62,312 nt of DNA from Gammaproteobacteria bacterium (lineage in GTDB: Bacteria > Pseudomonadota > Gammaproteobacteria > Pseudomonadales > Pseudohongiellaceae), in the NCBI GenBank assembly GCA_002723195.1, contig PBNR01000075.1, positions 1-62,312 of the forward strand, written 5' to 3'. The translations under genes were made by a program, and so were the position numbers. The notes beneath the pieces were generated by a model that made no database searches, was not told the origin of the DNA, and saw nothing but the letters and a program-made list of their open reading frames with translations. How positions within the stretch are numbered: position 1 is the stretch's first letter; each line of letters opens with the position of its first letter. Below are positions 43,640-54,000 of this stretch, piece after piece.

Positions 43640-45010
43640 ATGACAGACAGAATAGAAGGATTAACTTTAGACGATTTAAGAATTGCGGAAGTAGGCACCG
43701 AGCGAGAAGTTGAAATAACTGAAGCAATCAGAAATCTTAAAGTTTCTTTATCTGCAACCATGGTTTCACAACTCACTTTTGATGTGTTTGATCCTAATTT
43801 TGAGATGTTGAAAAACAATTATTTTCAGATACGCCGCCCCATGTCATACAAGGGTTATAAATTTGAAATTACAGCAGTAAATATAAACCGATCAGGTGGA
43901 GCACATGACAAGGTTTCTGTTGCTGCTCGTTCTGAAGCGATTCAAAAAATGTCTAGAGCCAAAGGTGCTAAGACTTGGAATTCTTCAGACACGAAAAAAA
44001 TAAGTGCAGCAGAAGTGGCTTTTCAGGAAGCAAAAGCATTTGGTTTGCAAACTTTTATTCAGCAAACCCCTGAAAAAGGTTCAATTACTCGTATGCAGTC
44101 AGAACAAACTGATGAATCAACATGGGATGTTTTAAGGAGGCTTGCTGCTGATGAAGAGTACATGGTGTTCGAGGCTTACGGTATTTTGTATTTCACTTCT
44201 GAAGAATACCTTTTAGAACGTCAACCATTTATAAAAGTAAATTGTTCTAATTCAACGAATTACACGATAGAGAGTTTAAATCGTCCAGATGAAAACGATC
44301 CTTGGTATCCCTATGCTTTTTCTATGACTGCAAACGATAATGAAACAGCAGGTTCGATGGCTACTCTCAAAATTGGACGAGAAAATGGAATGAAACTTCG
44401 CCCCGGTATGGGTATTGAATTTTCAAATATTGGGTTATTTGGTGCTAGAAGACATGTAATTACAGATGTTGATTGGCTGGAAGGAAGTCGAGAACCTGTC
44501 ACTGTTAAGGCAAGAACTATTATAGAAACAAAAGATACTGTTGCTGATGAGACCAAAGGAAGAGGAATTATTCCTTATGGAAGCCGCAGTCTGTATATGG
44601 GTGTTTCGGATGGTAATGACATAGAGCGTTTACAAGATTATTTAAAACACCACGGTTATTTTGCTGGTGCATCTAGTAGAACTTTTGATTCAAATACGGA
44701 AGCCGCTGTGAAACGATGGCAAACAGCCAACAAATTAGGTAAAGAAATAAGAACGGAGATTTCTGATTTAGATCCTAATGATCGTGCTTTCTTTGGTGAC
44801 AAATCAACCTTAACTACATATGAGGTTGATGGTATTATCAATAGTGATGACTGGGAAGTTATTATGAAACCTAAAGACACTTCTCGCCGGTGGATAGCAT
44901 GGGCAGATGTTTCTTTAGACGAATACACTGAGGCATATAGAAATGCTGGGTCTGTGGAAACAGACTCTCATGCTCCTGTGCATGATGCTGATAGAAAGTT
45001 TATGCAATAA
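43640..45010 (+). CDS. baseplate hub (gpD/gp27-like) with embedded peptidoglycan-binding-like motif
   Basis: Hub-like region (KGYKFEITAVNINRSGGAHDKVSVAARSEAIQKM) and DIERLQDYLKHHGYFAGASSRTFDSNTEAAVKRWQTANKLG (PG_binding_1-like). Confidence 0.78.
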   Translation: MTDRIEGLTLDDLRIAEVGTEREVEITEAIRNLKVSLSATMVSQLTFDVFDPNFEMLKNNYFQIRRPMSYKGYKFEITAVNINRSGGAHDKVSVAARSEAIQKMSRAKGAKTWNSSDTKKISAAEVAFQEAKAFGLQTFIQQTPEKGSITRMQSEQTDESTWDVLRRLAADEEYMVFEAYGILYFTSEEYLLERQPFIKVNCSNSTNYTIESLNRPDENDPWYPYAFSMTANDNETAGSMATLKIGRENGMKLRPGMGIEFSNIGLFGARRHVITDVDWLEGSREPVTVKARTIIETKDTVADETKGRGIIPYGSRSLYMGVSDGNDIERLQDYLKHHGYFAGASSRTFDSNTEAAVKRWQTANKLGKEIRTEISDLDPNDRAFFGDKSTLTTYEVDGIINSDDWEVIMKPKDTSRRWIAWADVSLDEYTEAYRNAGSVETDSHAPVHDADRKFMQ

Positions 45011-45011
45011 A

Positions 45012-46277
45012 ATGGGTCAATGGAAAACACCACAAAAACCGGCATCAAAAACGATTACCCCTTCAGGGTTTTATCAAGGAATTGTCACAGAAGTAATTGC
45101 TACAGAATTAGATCCTTACAAAATTAAAATTGATGTTCCGCGGTTGGGGCACACTAATGCAGGCCCATACCCTTATGTTGGTCCTCCGCCACAGATCGCT
45201 GACGATGTTTGGGTGAGTTTTCATGAGGGTCGCCCGAATGATTTGATTATTTTTAATGCAGGTCATCAAAACAATGATGACATCACTGAAGGTGTTTACC
45301 GTTTCGGTGGCGCTACAGAAGAGTTTGGGGTAACAGTTCATATTGAACCTACAAGCCATGCGGATTCTGCCCGTGCTTCTGTGAGGTTAGACAAGACCAT
45401 GATTGGGGGTGGTGGCGATACGGGCGGAAATAATGGTGCCACACGAGGCGATTTTGGGATATACGATTGGCAGACAGGCCAGTGGACAATGTATCAGTCA
45501 GGTGCTTGGGGCGGATATGCGACTAGCACATACAACGGTGTTGCTAGAAGTTCTTTAGCGAACTGGGATAATACTAGCATTTCATTTCGTGGAGGTAACA
45601 GGCACGGAACTCCAAGCGGTGATTTTTATCGTTCGTTGACTATTTATCCTAGTTATGACAATAGTTCTGGTACTGGCACCGAAATTTTCTTTATGAGTTG
45701 GAATGATTCTGGAACCTTGGGGCATACTGCGCCTCACTCGAATGGACAGAGTTATTACTGGATTACACTTGGGAAATATGGTTATTGGGGCGGTTCGATT
45801 CATCCGACTATTGATGACACTTTTGATCTTGGTTGGTCGAGTTACCGTTGGGATGATATTTACGCTACGAATAGTTCTATCCAAACATCTGATGTGAATC
45901 TTAAAAAAGACATTGAAGATTCAGATTTAGGTTTAGATTTTATTAAAAGTCTCCGTCCTGTTTCGTACAAATGGAAAGAAACAAAAGGTAAAGAAGGTGT
46001 ACGAAAGCATTATGGACTTATAGGGCAAGAAGTTGAAACTGTTTTAGGAGACAAAGCATCAGAAACTGCTTTTTGGACAAAAACTACCGCCCCAGCAGAA
46101 GAAGAACTAAAACAATCAGAAGTAGCCGGTCCAGATGGAACGAAGTATATGGATGGTCCTGTTCGACCGGCAAGAGACGAAGAAACCCGTCAAGGGTTGC
46201 GATATGGCGAATTAATAGCACCTTTAATTAAAGCAATTCAAGAGTTAGAAGCACGTATTGCGGCTCTGGAGAGTTGA
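45012..46277 (+). CDS. baseplate spike-like OB protein with C-terminal S74 intramolecular chaperone
   Basis: N-term GFYQGIVTEVIATELDPYKIKIDVPRLG...DDVWVSFHEG; C-term TSDVNLKKDIEDSDLGLDFIKSLRPVSYKWK...HYGLIGQEVE (Peptidase_S74). Confidence 0.85.
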   Translation: MGQWKTPQKPASKTITPSGFYQGIVTEVIATELDPYKIKIDVPRLGHTNAGPYPYVGPPPQIADDVWVSFHEGRPNDLIIFNAGHQNNDDITEGVYRFGGATEEFGVTVHIEPTSHADSARASVRLDKTMIGGGGDTGGNNGATRGDFGIYDWQTGQWTMYQSGAWGGYATSTYNGVARSSLANWDNTSISFRGGNRHGTPSGDFYRSLTIYPSYDNSSGTGTEIFFMSWNDSGTLGHTAPHSNGQSYYWITLGKYGYWGGSIHPTIDDTFDLGWSSYRWDDIYATNSSIQTSDVNLKKDIEDSDLGLDFIKSLRPVSYKWKETKGKEGVRKHYGLIGQEVETVLGDKASETAFWTKTTAPAEEELKQSEVAGPDGTKYMDGPVRPARDEETRQGLRYGELIAPLIKAIQELEARIAALES

Positions 46278-46339
46278 TGCTTCTATACTGATAGTTGGTT
46301 GAAGAGGGGAATACATAAGCCAACCTGAAGGTAAATATA

Positions 46340-47089
46340 ATGTCAATCCCCGTTAAGAAAGGCGTTGACCTTTCGTTGTTGCATCCACGTTTCGTGAAGA
46401 GACTGGAAGCATTTTTTAATGATCCGCGTATAAAAGGGCGAGTCCGAGTGACTAGTGGATGCCGAACTTACGCTAAACAAAAATATTACTATGATGGATA
46501 TAAGGCTCGTAAGGCTGGATTCAATCTTGCCGCTAACCCTGATAGACGTTTTGGACCAAAAGGTTTAAACGGTCAAGGGATATGGCGGGGGGCTTGGCAT
46601 ATGGAGCAAGAAGACGGTTATTGTTACGCGGTGGACTTCGGTCTTTGTGGTAGTGGTATCAAAACATGGGAAGTGCAAAACATTGCCAAGTCTTATGGTA
46701 TTCATCCAACTGTTGCTTCGGAATGGTGGCATCACCAACCAAGACAATCAGCCGATTGGTTTGATGCCCCTGCTTTGGTTAATGGTGGAATAAAAGAAGA
46801 AACTAAAGAGCCTGTTATGGATTGGGTGGCTTTGGCTAAATACTTTGAAGAATTAACGGCTGAAATTCAAACTAATCCAATTAGACGAAAAGAACGCTCT
46901 GAACGTGTGAAAGTTATGCAACGACGTTTGGGTGCTTTAGGTATTGATTGTGGAACTCCAGACGGAATTTTTGGCTGGAAAACTTGGAGAAAAGTACGCC
47001 AATTCCAAAGAATTAATCGTCTTCCTCGTGATGGGGTTGTGGGTGCAGGGACGTGGGCTGAAATGTGGGGAGATGAGCCACTCTCATAG
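46340..47089 (+). CDS. M15-family (VanY-like) peptidase plus peptidoglycan-binding domain; endolysin or tail lysin
   Basis: RVRVTSGCRTYAKQKYYYDGYKA...GAWHMEQEDGYCYAVDFGL...EWWHHQP; C-term VKVMQRRLGALGIDCGTPDGIFGWKTWRKVRQFQRIN. Confidence 0.9.
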   Translation: MSIPVKKGVDLSLLHPRFVKRLEAFFNDPRIKGRVRVTSGCRTYAKQKYYYDGYKARKAGFNLAANPDRRFGPKGLNGQGIWRGAWHMEQEDGYCYAVDFGLCGSGIKTWEVQNIAKSYGIHPTVASEWWHHQPRQSADWFDAPALVNGGIKEETKEPVMDWVALAKYFEELTAEIQTNPIRRKERSERVKVMQRRLGALGIDCGTPDGIFGWKTWRKVRQFQRINRLPRDGVVGAGTWAEMWGDEPLS

Positions 47090-47159
47090 GTTTGTTTCAT
47101 TGTTATTGATAGAAGCAAGGTAAAATTCGTTTAGTTACTGATGTTAAAGTAGGGATTCT

Positions 47160-47453
47160 ATGGAAGTTTTATCTTTCCCATTAAAGTTTTCGGCAGAAGG
47201 GGACTTTATAAGAGTTGACGATACTTCTGATATTTATAAGGCAGAACAGGTTAGAGCCTTCATTTCAACACATAGAAATGAACGTGCTTTGTTTCCTAGT
47301 TTTGGAACAGATGATCCAACTTTTGATGATTTCACAGGTAGTACACTTGTAGCGGAATTTGCAAATTTTTATGATACATCAATTATTATTGATCATATTG
47401 ATGTAATTAAAAAACAGGGCGCAGTTTCAAATATCGAAGTAAATTTTTTATAG
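47160..47453 (+). CDS. baseplate wedge gp25/W-like protein
   Basis: IYKAEQVRAFISTHRNERALFPSFGTDDPTFDD; directly upstream of the J-like gene. Confidence 0.82.
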   Translation: MEVLSFPLKFSAEGDFIRVDDTSDIYKAEQVRAFISTHRNERALFPSFGTDDPTFDDFTGSTLVAEFANFYDTSIIIDHIDVIKKQGAVSNIEVNFL

Positions 47454-47462
47454 GAGTAAATT

Positions 47463-49100
47463 ATGGCTTCTCCAGATTTTTCTACATACGTTGATTTAAC
47501 ACCGTTTGATTCAACGGTTTCTAACATTTTGGAAGAAGGTATTGAACAGGCGCGTACCTTATTGCCCCAGTGGACTCCTCGTGCTGGACAGACAGAAACG
47601 ACGATGATGGAGGCTATCGCTTATCAGACATCAAATTTAGTTAATGCAGCGAACAGGTTGCCGGGTTCAACAGTTGAAACACTTTTAAAGTTGTTTGGTG
47701 TTACTCGTTCTAATGGTGTTAAATCAACTGCGACTATAACAATCAATTTTACTGACACGGCTGGCTATACGATTCCTGCTAGTACTGCATTTGCTCATTA
47801 TGCATCTGATGGTTCTGTTTATGTTTACCTTTTAGATGCTGATGCGGAAGTTGCAAGTGGAGCAAATCAATTAACTTTACAAGAAATTACTGCTCAAGAA
47901 GTTGGAGCGTTATACAACACTCCTTCTAATGGGGCGACACTCCAAGTTTTATCAACTATTCCTTATATTAGTAGCATTGTTTTTGACGCTAAACCTTCTG
48001 GAGGTTTAGACGCAGAAACTGATTCAGAATATTTCACTCGTGGAACTGGCATTCTTTCAAGTTATTCATCAGTGTTGGCTACAGAAGATCAAATACGGTC
48101 TTACATTTTAACGAATTATGCAAGTACAGCGTTTCGTGTTAAGGCGTACAACATGCGCCGTTATGCAGATAGAAACATTGTCACCTTTGGGGGAACAGCC
48201 AACACGGGTGGAAAACATAAAGGCTATGTTCTTGTTTCTTTAGCAGGACAAAATGTTAATGATTACTCTCAGTCAATTAATGATGCGACCGTTTCAGCCG
48301 CAAACATTGCAACAATTTCTACAGCACTCACATCGAAAGTCGCTTCGGGTATAACCATTGAGATACATAATGCTGAACTAATTGGAATAGGCATAACGGC
48401 AGAGGTTTATAAAGTGAGTACTGCTGCTTCTGGAACAGTTCAAACAGCGATTCAAACAGCGCTTAAAAGTTATTTGGATTCTGATGCTTGGGACTGGGGA
48501 GAAGTAATCAGAGTAAACGAAATAATTAGTCTGCTTGATAAAGTCACTGATGTTGATTATGTCAAGTCTGTAACTTTGACTCTTCCTGAAGAAACAGTGG
48601 CTGCTGCTACTACAGCAGATTTAGGAACTGTTACCTATGCCAATGGAACACTAGGTGTGGGTGCAACTTTAACAAATGGTGGAAGCCAAGCGGCGTTTTC
48701 TATAGACGGTCAATCACCGACTGCTAATAGTCGCATACTGGTTAAAGACCAGTCAAGTGCTCTTCAAAACGGTATTTATACGCTATCAACTGTCGGTGAC
48801 GGTTCTACGAATTGGGTTTTAACTCGTGCAGGTGATGCGGATACGACCACGGAAATGGTTGTTAATAAGTTTGTTTGGGTTACGGCAGGAACAGCAAATG
48901 GTAGTAAAGGTTTTGCTTGCAGTGCCGCTGGAACAATAGGGACAGACAGTGTTTCTTTCACGCAAACAACTACTGCTACTCGTGCAGAAATTCTTGGTAG
49001 CGATTCGACTTTAGGTGACGGAGGTTTGTCGGGAGATATTCGTTTAGCCCATTTGGGAATGTTGACTTATCCGAGCACTTTGACAATTACGGTGTCTTGA
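47463..49100 (+). CDS. baseplate J-like protein with embedded fibre-type module
   Basis: GIEQARTLLPQWTPRAGQTETTMMEAIAYQTSNLVNAANRLPGSTVETLLKLFGV...; C-terminal NSRILVKDQSSALQNGIYTLSTVGDGSTNWVLTRAGDAD. Confidence 0.87.
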   Translation: MASPDFSTYVDLTPFDSTVSNILEEGIEQARTLLPQWTPRAGQTETTMMEAIAYQTSNLVNAANRLPGSTVETLLKLFGVTRSNGVKSTATITINFTDTAGYTIPASTAFAHYASDGSVYVYLLDADAEVASGANQLTLQEITAQEVGALYNTPSNGATLQVLSTIPYISSIVFDAKPSGGLDAETDSEYFTRGTGILSSYSSVLATEDQIRSYILTNYASTAFRVKAYNMRRYADRNIVTFGGTANTGGKHKGYVLVSLAGQNVNDYSQSINDATVSAANIATISTALTSKVASGITIEIHNAELIGIGITAEVYKVSTAASGTVQTAIQTALKSYLDSDAWDWGEVIRVNEIISLLDKVTDVDYVKSVTLTLPEETVAAATTADLGTVTYANGTLGVGATLTNGGSQAAFSIDGQSPTANSRILVKDQSSALQNGIYTLSTVGDGSTNWVLTRAGDADTTTEMVVNKFVWVTAGTANGSKGFACSAAGTIGTDSVSFTQTTTATRAEILGSDSTLGDGGLSGDIRLAHLGMLTYPSTLTITVS

Positions 49101-49101
49101 A

Positions 49102-52100
49102 ATGGCGACTACTGATACGTCATTCAATCTTCTCAAAATAGACGGAGAAGTATTTAATACTGCTAAATGGACTGTTTCTAATGCTTCGATTTCGCACATC
49201 ACGGATGTGGGAATGAGGGCAACAAGTTTTAAAAGTGCTTCTCGAACAGATGGTTTTCTTTTAAGTTCTTTGGCTGCTGGAGAAGTAAGTGTATCTTCAA
49301 CAGTTTTTCCTGTGGATTCCAAAGAATCATATTTGATTACAGGAATTATCGCTATTGGTTCAAAACTTGGCGGTCAAACTTGCAAAGTAAGAATTGAATA
49401 TTTTGATACAACTAGTGGTCTGGCGATGGAATATGCCGGACAAGCAGCAAGTGAAGGATCGTGGGTTGCCTCCACGACGGCACATGAAAAAACACAGGTA
49501 GCCTCCACGGAATCGTCAGCAACTTCGCCGGAGCGTCATGTCTTAAGTTTGAGAAGTCATTCTTATGGATATACGCATGGAACTCCCTATGAGGGTATGA
49601 ATCGTTTTTGGGTTCCGCAGGGTGCTTCGTATGCGAAAGTTATTTTTTCTGTTGCATCTGCTACAGCGGCTGATCAAGGTTTTGTTTTGTCGGATGTTTC
49701 TGTGGCAAAAGTAAGCAATCTTTTAAATAATCCCACATTGAACACTACTTATAACTTGTTGCCAGAATTTATGAGAACTGATGACGAAAAGGAACAACAG
49801 TCAGGTAATCGGTTTGGTCAAAGTCTTGTTTTGAAAAGATTGTTGGCTTCTTCTTTTGCGTATGGAATAAAAGTAGGAGAAGAAATTGTAGATTGGTATT
49901 ACGAAAGAGCAGAAGACTCTCTTACAAACACTGAAAGCAATTCAAGTTTAACAGATCCTCTTGTAGCCAAAGATGCTTATTTACCTTGGTTGGCTCAAAT
50001 GTTGGGTGTTGTTTTAACTAACCCGTTTACTGGTTTGAACATGTGGATTGCTTTACCGGGGTGGGATGAAGACATAGATCAAACGAATTGGCAATCCATT
50101 GACCTTTTAGACGCTGAATCAGCAGAAGATAGTGTTACTTGGACAAAAGTAAGATCTTCTACTTATGAAGATGTTCAGGCTTACAGGTACCAGATTCTTT
50201 ACGGTTATAACGGAATAAATGCCGGTAAACCAGAATCAATGCGTGGATATTTAAAAACAATTCTTGATACGGACACTCCAGATAGTTATTTCACAAGAGT
50301 AAAAGGGAATGACAGAGAAACTCCTTTTCTTCTTAAGTATGTTTATGACAGTGAAGTAGACCCTGATCCTGATGGAACGAGAGTTAATACTGAAATGACT
50401 CCCACTTTAGGTATGGGCGTTGTTGCTTCTCAGTCTTCAAGATTGAGCGATGCAGGGGTTATTGCTTATGAAACAAAGAATATTACAGAAAAGAACATTC
50501 CGGGTTCTGGAGCAACTTCTGACGACGACACGGTTTTAATACTTGGAAGTAATGCATGTATGTCTATTCCTGATCAAACAGGATCTGGGCGACATATTTC
50601 TTTGGTTAATGCTTCTATATCTGATCCGAAAGCCTCTCAGTATGGGATTATTGCAGGAGCACGTTACGAAGAAGGTTTTGCTTTTTATCCAAGTGCAACA
50701 ACTGGATCTGGTGCTCATATAAATATGGCGGCAAATAATACGGGCTTGTCAGGAACAAATGTTGATTATATTTTTCATGTTTCTGATATTGCTTATGGAA
50801 ATTCCTCTGACATTATTTTATTTGAACAAGGGACATCAGGAAATTCTAATTACAGGGCTTGTGTTGTAGATGAAACAGGTGTTTTGAAGCATCTGACTGG
50901 CGCTTCTGGTCAAGTTGCTTCAACTGCTTATTCGGCATCAACTCACCCCATTGAATATGATTTCACAACAGCAGGTAATCGTTGGATACGAATCTCAGCG
51001 ACTTCCTCCACGACAAAGTTTTATGTCGGTCCAAGCATGATTGATGTTTGTCATCCAACGACACATTTAATTAATTCGATTGGTTTATCTTCTCCAAACA
51101 TGTATGACAATTCTTTAGCGGCTTCTTTTTTCAAAGTCGCTCATGCAAGTAACGGAATAGTTGGATATAGGGCAATTATTAATAATGGTGTATTGGATAG
51201 TCAGTATGCAGGGTTCGGTCTGTCATCAGTTTCAGATTTCAATTTGACAACTTATTCAGGAACTACAGGAACTGCCGCAAGTACAATCACAGAACTTTAT
51301 GACGGTGTTGACGATTTTGATCAAGACTCGACATTAAACACTGGTGCTAACACCTGTAAATTTAATATTGCTTACGAGGCTTCTCCTGTGCCTGTAGCCA
51401 ATTGGATTGCCTTACCTCACACGGGAACAGATTATCTGTACATGGGGAATCAGAGCAGTTCGGGGGACAGTATTGTTGTCTCAGGAATGGATTCAGATAC
51501 TTACAACTGGACTGTGACTTATACGGATGGAACTACAGCGACAGGAACAGCATCGTCTGTAACCACGATTACTTGGAATGCTGGCACGTATGGTGGTAAG
51601 CAGATCGCATCAATTCTTGCTGATGGAACAAAAGATTATACGTTTCTTCCAAGTGTCATTTCGGCGCATACTGCAACTGCAAGCACGGGAACAGATTCCA
51701 CTGGTGGAACATGGACAATAAATCGTGCATGGGAAGCCGCCGATGCATACCAATTTTCCACGATTGTAGATAGAGATTTGTTTCAGACAAATAGAGAAGG
51801 GGCAGGTTGTGCTCCTAATCTTAGTGTTTCACAATCAGATGCTTTAACAATGTCTTTGCATTATCGACGTTTTAAAACAGACAGCGGTAATGATAATTGG
51901 ATTTTTAAACATCCTAATTTTCAGATGAAGTTTAGTGGTAGTGGGGTTACATTTAACGTGACTGATGCTTTTGATAGTTCTACGACTGCAATCAATACTG
52001 CAACATTAACTTGGGATGACACTAGTCGCGTTGGGCAATGGAATTACATTGCGCTAGTACGTGATGTAATAAATTCAAAAATTCACATATACGCAAATGG

Positions 52101-52287
52101 AAGTCTTGTTGGTAGTGCAACTGACACAAGTGTAAATGGTACTAACTTACAGACGGGGAGTGCTACAGGGAACGTGGTATTTCATACTGATAATGAACCC
52201 GGTTGGCAATTCAACCATTTTGCAATATTTAAAGAAGCATTATCTGCAACAGATATAGAAAGAGTAAGGCAGACACTACCTACATGA
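49102..52287 (+). CDS. tail protein I-like baseplate protein with LamG/concanavalin-like C-terminus
   Basis: NNPTLNTTYNLLPEFMRTDDE...LLASSFAYGIKVGEEIVDWYYERAED; C-term LTMSLHYRRFKTDSGNDNWIF...WNYIALVRDVINSKIHIYANGSLVGSA. Confidence 0.78.
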   Translation: MATTDTSFNLLKIDGEVFNTAKWTVSNASISHITDVGMRATSFKSASRTDGFLLSSLAAGEVSVSSTVFPVDSKESYLITGIIAIGSKLGGQTCKVRIEYFDTTSGLAMEYAGQAASEGSWVASTTAHEKTQVASTESSATSPERHVLSLRSHSYGYTHGTPYEGMNRFWVPQGASYAKVIFSVASATAADQGFVLSDVSVAKVSNLLNNPTLNTTYNLLPEFMRTDDEKEQQSGNRFGQSLVLKRLLASSFAYGIKVGEEIVDWYYERAEDSLTNTESNSSLTDPLVAKDAYLPWLAQMLGVVLTNPFTGLNMWIALPGWDEDIDQTNWQSIDLLDAESAEDSVTWTKVRSSTYEDVQAYRYQILYGYNGINAGKPESMRGYLKTILDTDTPDSYFTRVKGNDRETPFLLKYVYDSEVDPDPDGTRVNTEMTPTLGMGVVASQSSRLSDAGVIAYETKNITEKNIPGSGATSDDDTVLILGSNACMSIPDQTGSGRHISLVNASISDPKASQYGIIAGARYEEGFAFYPSATTGSGAHINMAANNTGLSGTNVDYIFHVSDIAYGNSSDIILFEQGTSGNSNYRACVVDETGVLKHLTGASGQVASTAYSASTHPIEYDFTTAGNRWIRISATSSTTKFYVGPSMIDVCHPTTHLINSIGLSSPNMYDNSLAASFFKVAHASNGIVGYRAIINNGVLDSQYAGFGLSSVSDFNLTTYSGTTGTAASTITELYDGVDDFDQDSTLNTGANTCKFNIAYEASPVPVANWIALPHTGTDYLYMGNQSSSGDSIVVSGMDSDTYNWTVTYTDGTTATGTASSVTTITWNAGTYGGKQIASILADGTKDYTFLPSVISAHTATASTGTDSTGGTWTINRAWEAADAYQFSTIVDRDLFQTNREGAGCAPNLSVSQSDALTMSLHYRRFKTDSGNDNWIFKHPNFQMKFSGSGVTFNVTDAFDSSTTAINTATLTWDDTSRVGQWNYIALVRDVINSKIHIYANGSLVGSATDTSVNGTNLQTGSATGNVVFHTDNEPGWQFNHFAIFKEALSATDIERVRQTLPT

Positions 52288-52315
52288 AGTGTAAGATTAT
52301 CTTAGGAGTAACGGT

Positions 52316-53008
52316 ATGGCTATAACTTATGGAAACAGATTCACATCGCTACCTAACTGGTCGTCCAGTTTGGATGCTTTCAGTCGTGTTCAGTTTAATG
52401 ATGCTTTTACAGATGTAAATTCAAATGCGGCTGGATGGTCAGAAAGTACAGGTACTGAGTCAGGAACTAAAAGTGGATTTTTTCATTACAACTCAACTGC
52501 TAATACTCTAAAAGTTTATTCTTCTGGTGAAACAGCATGGGTCACAATAAGTGATGGAACAGAGGTTCGGGCTTCAACAGCAACAACTAAAGGTGATATT
52601 TTTGCTGCTACCGCAGCGAATACTGTAACAAGATTGGCGGCTGGGGCTAACGGAAAAGTTTTAAAAGCAGATTCTGGTGAAAGCACAGGTTTGGCTTGGG
52701 CGGATGCTGTTTTAAGTGTTACAGGAACTGCTAATGAAGTGGATGCATCTACGTCATCTGGTGCGGTAACTGTAGGACTGCCAAATGATATAACTATTGC
52801 CGGTATTCTAACTTTAGACAGTATTGGCATAGCAGCAGTTCAATCTTCAAGCGAATCATTTGCTAATAATGATACTTCTATCATGACCTCTGCGGCCATT
52901 GAGGATAAGATCTTGGCATACAGTTATGCGGCAGATGCTGATTTAACAACTAATAACGTAAAGGTTCATGACGTAGAAACTATGTTCCACATGGAGGTTA
53001 TGGTCTAA
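52316..53008 (+). CDS. tail fibre protein
   Basis: WVTISDGTEVRASTATTKGDIFAATAANTVTRLAAGANGKVLKADSGESTGLAWA fibre repeat style. Confidence 0.75.
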   Translation: MAITYGNRFTSLPNWSSSLDAFSRVQFNDAFTDVNSNAAGWSESTGTESGTKSGFFHYNSTANTLKVYSSGETAWVTISDGTEVRASTATTKGDIFAATAANTVTRLAAGANGKVLKADSGESTGLAWADAVLSVTGTANEVDASTSSGAVTVGLPNDITIAGILTLDSIGIAAVQSSSESFANNDTSIMTSAAIEDKILAYSYAADADLTTNNVKVHDVETMFHMEVMV

Positions 53009-53340
53009 TGGCAATGACTCAAACTAAACTGCACGCTCCGTCACAATTGGGGAGTACAACCTCAACTTTGTATACGGTTCCTGCTTCGACTACGACAATT
53101 TTGAAGCAAATCGCTTTGTGTAACACCTCTGCAACGGCTAGAACGGTGCAGTTATATGTAGTGCCTAATGCAGGTACAGCAGGTGTTGCCAATGCTTTGG
53201 TATACGATATGACTGTTGATTCTAAAGCAACAGTATTCGTCAACTTGTCGTCAGTTATGGAAACAGGTGCGACTTTACAAGGTCAAGCAAGTGTGGCTTC
53301 AGCGATAACGATTCATTCTTCTGGCATACAGGAGACATAA
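53008..53340 (+). CDS. small virion/fibre-associated beta-rich protein
   Basis: 110 aa, TATG-type overlap; TSTLYTVPASTTTILKQIALCNTSATARTVQLYVVP. Confidence 0.7.
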   Translation: MAMTQTKLHAPSQLGSTTSTLYTVPASTTTILKQIALCNTSATARTVQLYVVPNAGTAGVANALVYDMTVDSKATVFVNLSSVMETGATLQGQASVASAITIHSSGIQET

Positions 53341-53342
53341 TC

Positions 53343-53999
53343 ATGGGGCGGCTGGTTAGGCTCGGCGCTCCCGATGCTCTCGCAGATTTTTATGACTCTC
53401 CATCCCACATCTTTGGAAGTGGGGAAGATGGCTCTGTCCAAATTAGCGCCAATACAACCCTGACAGAAGATAAGTACTATTTGGATTTAACAGTCGATGC
53501 CACGAAAACTTTGAATACAGCCGGATATCGAGTATTTGTTCAAAGAAACTTATATCTTTACGGAACTATTGGAATGACGGCTGGTCCTTCTTCCGCTGGT
53601 TCTTTGGGGATAGGTACACAGGATGCGGCGGTTACTAATTCATTAGGGGGTGCTTCCGCTAGTCACACTGTTACGGCTCCTACTGCTGCTTTAGGTGGAA
53701 CAAAGTGGTATAAAAATCCTTTAAATGCTATTGATGGTTATTCGTTTGATCCTAGTAATGGAAACCTCAGTCTTTTGAAAGGTGGAGCGGGTGACGGAAC
53801 CAATTATGGAGGCGGTGTAGTAGTTGTTTGTGCTCGTTATTTATCGGGAGATGGAGCGATTTCTGCAACAGCATCAGGGAATGCTGGTGGCGGAGTTGTG
53901 TTTTTGATTTCGTCAGATAAAAGCCATTCATACACCTTGAGCGCGGCTGGTGCAGGTACAGGCTCCGCAGGAAACACGTATTTCTTAGAGGCGGACTAG
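53343..53999 (+). CDS. tail fibre / receptor-binding-like protein
   Basis: GSGEDGSVQISANTTLTEDKYYLDLTVDATKTLNTAGYRVFVQRNLYLYGTIG; homologous segment in the next gene. Confidence 0.72.
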   Translation: MGRLVRLGAPDALADFYDSPSHIFGSGEDGSVQISANTTLTEDKYYLDLTVDATKTLNTAGYRVFVQRNLYLYGTIGMTAGPSSAGSLGIGTQDAAVTNSLGGASASHTVTAPTAALGGTKWYKNPLNAIDGYSFDPSNGNLSLLKGGAGDGTNYGGGVVVVCARYLSGDGAISATASGNAGGGVVFLISSDKSHSYTLSAAGAGTGSAGNTYFLEAD

Positions 54000-54000
54000 C

